Assembly (NCBI GenBank): GCA_963744875.1
Contig: CAVUVQ010000011.1
Coordinates: forward strand, 1-64,000
Length of the DNA: 64,000 bases
Source: JACDAE01 sp963744875
Lineage (GTDB): Bacteria > Chloroflexota > Ktedonobacteria > Ktedonobacterales > Ktedonobacteraceae
Direction: 5' to 3'
The first letter of the stretch is position 1. Every line of letters begins with the position of its first letter. Of the stretch, positions 58,325 to 64,000 are shown in pieces. A model generated the notes under the pieces. The model had not been told where the DNA came from and made no database searches. It saw only the letters and a program-made list of their open reading frames with translations. A program made the translations under genes and the position numbers.

Positions 58325-59281
58325 CTAATCGCAATAGCACGTGGATTGCATAGGTGCATAGTTGGAGGGCTGATCATTATAGGTGTTAATGGCCCATACG
58401 GTGGGTGCAGTGTAGTGTCTGACGGTCGGTCGGACATTGACAACAACCCGGAATTCTCCAAATGCATTGACGGGTATCTGCGAAAGATTGACGCCTGGTG
58501 TATAAGCAGAGATAGGAAGGCTACTCTGCAAATTTACCGTGTTGCATCCGCAGTTATTGTAGCTAGGTCCAGCAGGGGCATTGCCGCTGCAATCGCTGGG
58601 GCAAGTCGTGCTGGGTGCAGGCTGAGCGCTGGGTCCAGCAGGGGCATTGCCGTTGCAATCGCTGTAGCAAGTTGTGCTGGGAGCAGGCTGAGTGCTGGGT
58701 CCAGCAGGGGCATTGCCGCTGCAATCGCTGGGGCAAGTCGTGCTGGGCGCAGGCTGAGCACTGGGTCCAACAGGAGCATTGCCGCTGCAACTGCTGTAGC
58801 TGTAGCTAGAGCAAGTCGTACTGGTTCCCGGCTGGCTACTGGGGCCAGCAGGAGCGTTGCCGCTGCAATCGCTGGGGCAAGTCGTACCCGTTCCAGGCTG
58901 TGTGTTGGGACTGCTGGTTGTGGTGCTGGTTGTGGTCGTAGTACTCGTTGTGGTCGTAGTACTCGTGTTTCCACAATTGGTATTACAGTCTGTGCTGGCG
59001 CTAGCTGTATTCCCACAACTATCGCAGGGGCCATAGCTGTTGGCCGCGTGAAAACCCACGCCATAAATAACGGCGCGTTCGGTATAGGCTTTTTTGGCAT
59101 GGCGACCGGAAGTTGAGAGCAATTTTACCGTAATGTACGGTGCCTGTGAAAACCAGTGGTGGAACTTTTTAGCAGACTGAACTGTGTGAGCTGAAGCCCC
59201 ACTACTCAAAAACGTTCCTGCCACCATGCATAAACAGGCTATAGCTATAACCAGTCCCAATTTCATGTGTGTTTTTTGCAA
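58325..59281 (-). CDS. Secreted Cys-rich protein with 22-residue tandem repeats
   Basis: I recognise no family. The 318 residues start with a signal peptide (MKLGLVIAIACLCMVAGTFL...ASA). The TTG at 59,281 has AGAGGTG five bases upstream; an ATG five codons later is the alternative. After a ~70-residue region and a Thr/Ser tract (STTTTTTSTTTTTSTTTSS) come five copies of a unit like PAPSTTCPSDCSGNAPAGPS, each with two Cys three residues apart. A ~75-residue C-terminal domain (SLPISAYTPGVNLSQIPVNA; FGEFRVVVNVRPTVRHY) follows. The Thr tract could be O-glycosylated and the Cys pairs could form disulfides or bind metal; both are guesses. Likely a surface or spore/sheath component. Confidence 0.75.
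   Translation of the reverse strand: MQKTHMKLGLVIAIACLCMVAGTFLSSGASAHTVQSAKKFHHWFSQAPYITVKLLSTSGRHAKKAYTERAVIYGVGFHAANSYGPCDSCGNTASASTDCNTNCGNTSTTTTTSTTTTTSTTTSSPNTQPGTGTTCPSDCSGNAPAGPSSQPGTSTTCSSYSYSSCSGNAPVGPSAQPAPSTTCPSDCSGNAPAGPSTQPAPSTTCYSDCNGNAPAGPSAQPAPSTTCPSDCSGNAPAGPSYNNCGCNTVNLQSSLPISAYTPGVNLSQIPVNAFGEFRVVVNVRPTVRHYTAPTVWAINTYNDQPSNYAPMQSTCYCD
58567..58896. repeat. Coding tandem repeat, five units of about 66 bp
   Basis: Units start at 58,567, 58,633, 58,699 and 58,765, each exactly 66 bases apart; the fourth unit is longer by one internal expansion and a fifth, more divergent one follows. Periodicity of 66 keeps the reading frame, as expected for selection at the protein level. 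Confidence 0.85.
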
Positions 59282-59611
59282 TATACACCTCTTTTTCTTG
59301 CGAAAAGTCTTTGCATATACACCAATACTACAAAGACTCTTCTGACATACATAATGTATTTATGGTTCTGACCGTGTATAACCCAGGATGGGTATTCTTC
59401 TTCAGAGCCACAAAAACAGTATAATCGTTTATAGAAGCTAAAAAGAGAAATGTATAAATTCCCAAGCTCTTTTTTCCTTTTCTCCGAGTTACTTATGATG
59501 ACAAGTGGCCTCCTTTCTGTTTATACTCATTACAAGTGTCCCTCGCATGATACTGGCTGTAAAAGGTAGGCTACTCGCCTCCTTTGAACTTTCGAGATGA
59601 AAGGTAAATCG
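59282..59611. other. Spacer between repeat protein and small protein
   Basis: About 330 A/T-rich bases separating two divergent genes. It must hold both promoters. I see no repeat, RNA gene or conserved structure. Confidence 0.4.
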
Positions 59612-59842
59612 ATGCAAAATGAAGTAGCCGAGCAGATTGCCGCACTTAATAAGGCCGATCTGTTATTCCGCCTGGCCGAATGGCACTATCTGCATGCTCC
59701 AACCGAGCAAGAGCAACGCCACTATACACAAACATCTCTCTTTGCTGCAAGCATGCGTGCTCAGAAGCTAAATTGGCTAGAAGAGCATCAGATACCCGTC
59801 GTTCGCCAATATGGCGAATACGTTCAATTGAGCCAGGTTTAA
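59612..59842 (+). CDS. Small hypothetical protein
   Basis: A 76-residue soluble protein of no family I recognise. The ATG at 59,612 is seven bases after GAAAGG; an ATG five codons earlier is possible. The sequence is helical and charged (NEVAEQIAALNKADLLFRLA; ASMRAQKLNWLEEHQIPVV) with no membrane segment and no Cys. Codon use matches neighbouring genes. The length and balanced composition support a real gene, but its role cannot be inferred from its surroundings, which are a repeat-protein gene and a small membrane-protein gene. Confidence 0.55.
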   Translation: MQNEVAEQIAALNKADLLFRLAEWHYLHAPTEQEQRHYTQTSLFAASMRAQKLNWLEEHQIPVVRQYGEYVQLSQV

Positions 59843-60024
59843 TGTCAGGCGTCAAAAACCTCATCCCTGTAACGACAAGGGGTGTTCATCATAGAGATCA
59901 TGCTACTTTTTGTTGGACAGAGTAAATAGTGCAAAGTACAACAAAATATTGTATAGTGCTTCTTAGAGCGATCTGGCGTGGATAGATCTGCTATGTGGTT
60001 GCTAACGTCTCATCGGGAGGGTTT

Positions 60025-60432
60025 ATGAATTTTGGATCTGTGATGGTAAAGGCACTTATGGTTTTGGTGCTCTTGTTTCTCTTGTCGCTTGCAGGCGCTA
60101 TCACATTTCCGTTGCTTACTGTTGTCACAGGCGGTGCTGGAGCGGGATTAAGTAGCATTTTGCTCTTTCTTTTAGCAATAGTGCTCCTTTCTCTGGTCGG
60201 CAACCTCATTGCAAGAGGAATACGGAGTGTTAAGAAGAGTACAGAAGCGCTCATCCTGGCGTTTGTTGGCTCTTTTTTCATGGGAGCGGTCCTTACAATA
60301 TTTGCCCTTTTGAATATCCCTTACACTGTACGTGTGAATCTTGCATGGACAGGGAACAGTTGGTACAGTCCCATCCTGACCCTGTTTTTTATTGGCATTC
60401 CCTTGATGCTCGCATTCCTGGTCGGCGACTGA
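60025..60432 (+). CDS. Small four-helix membrane protein
   Basis: A 135-residue integral membrane protein that I cannot place in a family. The ATG at 60,025 follows TCGGGAGGG closely. Four hydrophobic stretches are visible: ALMVLVLLFLLSLAGAITFP, SSILLFLLAIVLLSLVGNLI, ALILAFVGSFFMGAVLTIFA and YSPILTLFFIGIPLMLAFLV. A short basic loop ARGIRSVKKS after the second suggests its orientation. No catalytic or binding motif is seen. The next 600 bases contain no convincing gene. Confidence 0.7.
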   Translation: MNFGSVMVKALMVLVLLFLLSLAGAITFPLLTVVTGGAGAGLSSILLFLLAIVLLSLVGNLIARGIRSVKKSTEALILAFVGSFFMGAVLTIFALLNIPYTVRVNLAWTGNSWYSPILTLFFIGIPLMLAFLVGD

Positions 60433-61045
60433 TTGTGTAGGCCCGTTAAGCAGTCCCGGATGTTTCGCGTGTAGTGCCTGGAACATCTGGGATCATGTTG
60501 TTTTTCCTTCCTGTTGTGCCTCGTCTTCAAACCAGATTGGTTCCCCCCACTAACGTTCTCGCACATCCCAATTTTTAGAGATGTCCCTCATCACCCACAG
60601 TGTTATCCAATCTCGGCCTGATATGCGCTACTACTATCTCTTCGTGTCGCCGTATCCGTGATGTGCAAAAAAAACGCCTATAGATATATATATCTTTAGT
60701 TATACTTTGACCAGGGTATGCGGCAAGAGAACAAAGAGGTGTAACGGCTCCTGAGGCAACTCCCAGGCGCGATCATAGCGAGCCTATAAAGCAATATGTG
60801 GGTATCTCAGTATTCATTGCCTTCTCGTTCTGGTGTATCGTCGGGTGGATATTGCCGCACACACTTACCCTTAGCAGTAGCGCATACAGTGGATGGAAGG
60901 ATGGAAGTGCTTGGGGGAGGGGGATTGCAGGGTATCACAAAACGCAACGTGGCAGGGCTGGTGGTGGGGCATTCATTGATGAGATGAAGGATTTATGAGT
61001 CGCAAAGGGTCCGATTTTATCGCGCCCATAAGGAAGGAAACATCT
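60433..61045. other. Long spacer before the SpeD-family gene
   Basis: About 610 bases. A 66-codon open frame from a GTG at 60,798 has one hydrophobic segment but no ribosome-binding site, so I do not call it. A copy of the dispersed repeat lies at 61,006-61,030, ending just before the SpeD ribosome-binding site. I could not match the leader to any riboswitch class. Confidence 0.4.
61006..61030 (+). repeat. GGGTCCGATTTTATCGCGCCCA repeat
   Basis: This is a 5'-truncated copy of the GTAGGGGCCCGATTTATCGC family. AAGGAAGGA, the ribosome-binding site of the SpeD-family gene, begins directly after it. Confidence 0.65.
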
Positions 61046-61439
61046 ATGCAGCATGTCATGATTGATCTGTACGGTTGCAATTCAGCACTCTTAGCCAGCG
61101 AAACTCTGTTACGTCGTGTCCTTGACGAGTATCCGGACCGCATCGGCATGGAGAAGGTCAGCCCAGTTTTTCTACGTGACATTAAGACGAGCAACCCGCT
61201 TGACGATGGTATGTCTGGCTTCGTCATTATTGCCACCAGTCACGTAAGCCTCCACGCGTGGCCCTGTTATGGAATGGTGAACATCGATGTCTTCTCCTGT
61301 GAAGAATTTCAGCACCGAAGAGGTCGCTCGCTTCGCCGTCCAGATGTTTCAGGCACGCGATGTAGAAGTCCATGCAGTAGAGCGAGCTACGCGCTCACCA
61401 CGCGCAATAACCAGTCGCATGACTACCGAACTGGCGTAG
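61046..61439 (+). CDS. speD: S-adenosylmethionine-decarboxylase (SpeD) family enzyme, one frameshift
   Basis: About 131 residues, the right length for the short bacterial pyruvoyl-dependent SpeD family. It begins MQHVMIDLYGCNSALLASET with AAGGAAGGA upstream. The autocleavage region reads IATSHVSLHAWPCYGMVNID followed by VFSC. The Ser that becomes the pyruvoyl group, the following His and the Cys are present, but the residue before the Ser is Thr, where characterised bacterial enzymes have Glu. The frame shifts at GAAGAATTT near 61,300, after which STEEVARFAVQMFQARDVEV ends at a TAG inside a dispersed repeat. Canonical function is making decarboxylated AdoMet for spermidine; some homologues act on ornithine or arginine. 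No spermidine synthase gene is nearby. Confidence 0.8.
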
Positions 61440-61461
61440 GGGCCGATTTATCGCGCCCGCG
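61436..61461 (+). repeat. GTAGGGGCCGATTTATCGCGCCC repeat at the SpeD stop
   Basis: The TAG stop of the SpeD-family gene is formed by bases 2-4 of this repeat. It is one of four close copies within the last 3 kb of the window. Confidence 0.75.
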
Positions 61462-61530
61462 TGAGTCCTGTAATTCGTATGCAATCTGCATGAACGGCGT
61501 CTATCCATCCCACCCGAAGGACTGCTTGCT

Positions 61531-62426
61531 ATGAAAATGAAAGTTGTCGCCTGCCTCGCATTTTTGTTGAATGCGGTATTATTTGGCACCTATTATGCCA
61601 TCTCAAAAGAAGTGCTTGGCCGCATTGATCCAATCGTCTTCTCATTTTTTGAGATGATCATCCTGTTGCCGGCAGCTATCTGCATTCTCATCCTTGCCCG
61701 ACGACAGATCACAAGAGCCTTGATCAAGCGCGGCGTTCTTCTGGGCAGTAGTCTATGCCTGGCGATTTTTACCATTGCAATTGCACTCAAATATACTACA
61801 GCGACCGGAACAGCGTTCTTCCCGTCGCTCAATGGCTTTCTGGCAGCTTTTATGGCCTGGATCTTTCTGCGTCATCCCGTCGGAAAAATGACATGGGTCG
61901 CCGGCCTGATCTCAGTCGCCGGAACTATATTGCTTATTTTCAATTCATCGATGGGAGGCGTTCGTGGCACGTTGATTGCATTTCTGGGAGGATTATTTTT
62001 CACGGGATATGTCTTTCTCTCCGATTATGAGCAAAAGGATGAATATAGCCCCTGGGCACTTTTTGGCATTGAACTGTTGACAACGGCCTTATGGGCCAGC
62101 CTCGTTGTCCTGCTCTTCGGTGACTGGAATGCCTTTCATCCCGCATTGCCGAAAGATGGCCTCGTTATTCTCTATGTCGCAGGTGCATGTACATTTCTAC
62201 CCACGCTGATCGCTGTGCTAATGCAGAAGCACGTTTCGCCCGTTACCGTCTCTTTTATCTATATTTTAGAGCCTATCTTTGGAGCTATCGTTGCGGCCTT
62301 CTATTTACACGAGATGTTGCCACTCAACGGCTATCTCGGTGGTGTACTGGTAATTATAGGTGCGATGGTGCATACATGGGGAAGTGGCAGACAGGAACAT
62401 GTGGAAGCGCGTGGGCAGGTTGGTAG
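61531..62426 (+). CDS. EamA/DMT-superfamily transporter
   Basis: A ten-helix permease of about 298 residues made of two EamA repeats. Segments include LAFLLNAVLFGTYYAISKEV, FEMIILLPAAICILILA, ALKYTTATGTAFFPSLNGFL, WVAGLISVAGTILLIFNSSM and, in the second half, SFIYILEPIFGAIVAAFYLH and LNGYLGGVLVIIGAMVHTWG. The open frame continues to 62,538, overlapping the next gene by 140 bases. A one-base shift after HTWGSG would end it at 62,426, which is nearer the usual length and I prefer it, but this is not certain. It follows the SpeD-family gene by 90 bases; export of a polyamine-related or amino-acid metabolite is possible. No strong ribosome-binding site is visible. Confidence 0.8.
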
Positions 62427-62941
62427 CTCTCAATGTGGTTCCCACGTTGGGAACGTTAGCCAGTCCTGTTTTGATCCTGGTGGCGGGTGCGTTGTTGCTT
62501 TACAAATTGCATGGCTTGCCGATGTCTTCCTGGAATGAACTATACGCTCTTCTCATGCGCTGGCCTGACCTTCAGCAACAAGGATTGCTGTCTGTCTCTC
62601 TTCTAATGATGGCGCGTTCTCTGTGCTGGCTGGCTGCATGGGGGATATTATGCATCATGGTCTACCGGGCCGTCTGTAGTGCTGCGCTTGCCCTACGGCG
62701 TTTCCCAGCCGCAGGTTCATCGGTTACGGTCACTCAATTGATCACATCGGTGCCATTTGAGCGTGCCGCCGAAGAGAGGCTAGAACTGGATGTACGTATG
62801 TTGCGCCAGATGGGTGTCACACCCTATGCACTTACCTCTCTCAAGAAAAAAGAGGCCCGGCAGAGCAAAGAAAAGCTCACCGTACAACGTCGTCGTAAAG
62901 ACCGTAGAGAGCGCTTAATGAGCATTGAACGCACCAATTAA
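62399..62941 (+). CDS. Two-helix membrane protein with basic C-terminal tail
   Basis: A 180-residue protein of no family I know. ACAGGAAC before the ATG at 62,399 may serve as ribosome-binding site. Hydrophobic segments are NVVPTLGTLASPVLILVAGA at residues ~11-35 and MMARSLCWLAAWGILCIMVY at ~75-95. The C-terminal half is cytoplasmic in character, ending in a strongly basic stretch (SLKKKEARQSKEKLTVQRRR and KDRRERLM). It overlaps the end of the EamA gene and is followed by a repeat and another membrane-protein gene on the same strand, so the three may form one transcription unit. Role unknown. Confidence 0.65.
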   Translation: MWKRVGRLVALNVVPTLGTLASPVLILVAGALLLYKLHGLPMSSWNELYALLMRWPDLQQQGLLSVSLLMMARSLCWLAAWGILCIMVYRAVCSAALALRRFPAAGSSVTVTQLITSVPFERAAEERLELDVRMLRQMGVTPYALTSLKKKEARQSKEKLTVQRRRKDRRERLMSIERTN

Positions 62942-62942
62942 C

Positions 62943-62968
62943 GTAGGGGCCAGGTTTACCGCGCCCAG
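62943..62968 (+). repeat. GTAGGGGCCAGGTTTACCGCGCCC repeat
   Basis: Another copy of the dispersed family, starting one base after the stop codon of the preceding gene. Confidence 0.7.
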
Positions 62969-63014
62969 CCCGTATCGCCAATATACCCGTGAGGTCCGGA
63001 GAAAAGGAGAAAAC

Positions 63015-64000
63015 ATGAAAAGAAGCGACAGCGGCGATTTCTGTGTATTCTATGTGGAACCGGACGACGAGAAAAGCGCCCTTTTTCAGAAAATTCAGGA
63101 GCAAAAAAAGCCCATTGTCCTGATGCTGGCGGAACAGGCACGCGTATTCCAGCGACCAGAAGATTTTGCGGAACTCAAGCATATCAGGCGTCACCTGGAC
63201 ATGCCAATTCTTTTTGTTGCCTCCGGTAGTGAACGCCTGGTTCATCTGGCAGGCCGTCACGGTTTCCCGGTCTACCTGTCGATGGATGCCTTGCTGAATG
63301 CTTTGAAGATAGGTCAGGTAGGCAAACAACGCGGGATCGCCAAAAAAACAATACCACTCGGCTCAGGTCAACATGATATCGCGCCACGCAAGATCACAAC
63401 CTCACTACACCAGACCACTCCACGTTCCGAAAAGGCCGCCATGCCACGGAAAACCATTCCGTTATTGGCAGAAACATGGGCAGAATACGAACACATCGTA
63501 GGGGCCCGATTTATCGCGCCCACGGGAAACACAACCACCCACGGGAAACACAACCTCGGCGAGGAACACAACCCGACGAGGAACACAACTCCCACCGGAA
63601 ACACAACCCCGACGAGGAACGCTTCAGCACCGAGACATGCTGTACCAACAAAGAACGATCCAGCCCAAAGAGATGCATCCCCAACGAGGAACGCTTCATC
63701 GCCCGGCCATGCCCTATCTATGCGTGGAGCAGCGTCCACACTAGATACAATACCCGAACTCGACGCTGTGCCAACTCGGCCTCTGCTGTCCGATCCTTTG
63801 CCACAAGCAAAACCGTGGGCGAATCGCCTAGCCGTAGGAATGATCGTTTTGCTGCTGCTCGCCCTTATTACAGCGGGCCTGGGATACTTCCTTGTGACAT
63901 CGCATAGCCTCCCCATCGGTGCGCCCGCGATGACGAATGTTGTCCTGGGCCATGTGACTTTTTTGAGCAGCAATCAGCTCAGCGAAAATAGCAGTCAGGG
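63015..64000 (+). CDS. Membrane protein with repeat-containing linker, partial at window end
   Basis: At least 328 residues, cut by the end of the window. AAAGGAG precedes the ATG. The N-terminal ~120 residues form a compact soluble domain (MKRSDSGDFCVFYVEPDDEK; PIVLMLAEQARVFQRPEDFA; MPILFVASGSERLVHLAGRH) with a receiver- or Rossmann-like alternation. A long polar linker contains VGARFIAPT, encoded exactly by a dispersed repeat, followed by low-complexity GNTTTHGKHN and TPTRNASAP stretches. A membrane helix (RLAVGMIVLLLLALITAGLG) leads to an extracellular part (VVLGHVTFLSSNQLSENSSQ). I do not know the family. An N-terminal cytosolic sensor-like domain joined to an external domain suggests signalling or envelope assembly. 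Confidence 0.75.
   Translation, partial: MKRSDSGDFCVFYVEPDDEKSALFQKIQEQKKPIVLMLAEQARVFQRPEDFAELKHIRRHLDMPILFVASGSERLVHLAGRHGFPVYLSMDALLNALKIGQVGKQRGIAKKTIPLGSGQHDIAPRKITTSLHQTTPRSEKAAMPRKTIPLLAETWAEYEHIVGARFIAPTGNTTTHGKHNLGEEHNPTRNTTPTGNTTPTRNASAPRHAVPTKNDPAQRDASPTRNASSPGHALSMRGAASTLDTIPELDAVPTRPLLSDPLPQAKPWANRLAVGMIVLLLLALITAGLGYFLVTSHSLPIGAPAMTNVVLGHVTFLSSNQLSENSSQ
63498..63524 (+). repeat. Dispersed repeat located in frame inside a gene
   Basis: GTAGGGGCCCGATTTATCGC plus GCCCACG is exactly 27 bases and reads as nine codons, VGARFIAPT, without disturbing the frame. It is the most complete copy of the GGGGCCC form in the window. Confidence 0.8.

Noticed and set aside
58567..58896. Regular 66-base repeats as a possible CRISPR array
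   Set aside because: Units are contiguous without unique spacers, the period keeps the reading frame, and they encode the repeats of a secreted protein. No cas gene is present.
58346..59116. 256-codon frame on the plus strand through the repeats
   Set aside because: Antisense to the Cys-rich repeat protein, which has a signal peptide and ribosome-binding site; the plus frame has neither.
60700..60800. Possible riboswitch leader before the SpeD-family gene
   Set aside because: Some base pairing can be drawn but no conserved core of a known class could be identified, and the segment is more than 240 bases from the start codon.
60798..60998. 66-codon frame with one hydrophobic segment
   Set aside because: GTG start without a ribosome-binding site, and the rest of the peptide looks like translated spacer. 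Left as possible but unsupported.
63368..63973. 201-codon frame on the minus strand at the window end
   Set aside because: Antisense to the partial membrane-protein gene, with repeated low-complexity segments that mirror its linker.
1..64000. tRNA and rRNA genes
   Set aside because: I scanned the spacers for tRNA arms and rRNA signatures and saw none; a covariance-model search could still find one.

Overview
The window joins two unrelated kinds of DNA. Bases 1 to about 7,590 look like an acidobacterium of the Solibacter type: an enterochelin-esterase-like hydrolase, a secreted NHL-repeat protein ending in the Solibacter-type C-terminal domain, a TonB-dependent receptor with a carboxypeptidase-regulatory N-terminus, and an LptF/LptG permease. 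Bases about 7,590 to 64,000 look like a Ktedonobacter-type chloroflexote: stacked sensor kinases, SARP/BTAD-AAA-TPR regulators, kumamolisin-type proteases, vanadium haloperoxidase, a Prim-Pol/helicase gene and many short GTAGGG(G/A)CC repeats. At the junction two genes on opposite strands both lose their 5' ends at one point, so an assembly or library chimera is the simplest reading. Many genes on both sides carry single-base frameshifts, several at homopolymers and denser in the first 7.6 kb, as expected of lightly polished long-read sequence; I treat them as sequence errors, not decay.

Layout of the chloroflexote part: 7.6-10.3 kb, NDH-2 tail and an OmpR/histidine kinase pair. 10.3-12.6 kb, a MarR regulator with a ClC transporter. 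13.0-23.2 kb, a long co-directional run: TPP enzyme, enolase-superfamily dehydratase, duplicated membrane protein, gluconate-dehydrogenase subunit 3 protein, GMC oxidoreductase, M24 peptidase homologue, glycogen-debranching-type enzyme. 23.3-29.1 kb, a TetR regulator and second ClC transporter sharing an upstream motif, then a BNR-repeat protein, an HSL-type esterase and a TIM-barrel isomerase. 29.1-31.8 kb, a repeat-rich spacer and an orphan Prim-Pol/RepA-like helicase. 32.1-42.2 kb, a large hybrid kinase, a Tat-type vanadium haloperoxidase, an LPxTG-like surface protein, a Ser/Thr kinase, a small inverted-repeat element with target duplication, a glycosyltransferase and a FAD amine oxidase. 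42.5-50.0 kb, NAD(P)-dependent oxidoreductases, a TetR regulator and a hydantoinase A/B-SDR operon. 50.1-58.2 kb, a GAF kinase, a kumamolisin and a giant SARP regulator. 58.3-64.0 kb, a Cys-rich repeat protein, small membrane proteins, a SpeD-family decarboxylase, an EamA transporter and a partial membrane protein running off the end.

The most system-like locus is 12,993-19,633. A GMC flavoenzyme and its subunit-3 partner are translationally coupled to an unfamiliar membrane protein made of two copies of one ~150-residue unit, each with two His at identical spacing, and preceded by an acid-sugar dehydratase-like enzyme and a TPP enzyme. I infer a membrane-bound sugar or alcohol oxidation module passing electrons to the respiratory chain. 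The second theme is a family of short palindromic repeats that sit between genes, supply stop codons, extend C-termini and in one case lie in frame inside a coding sequence.
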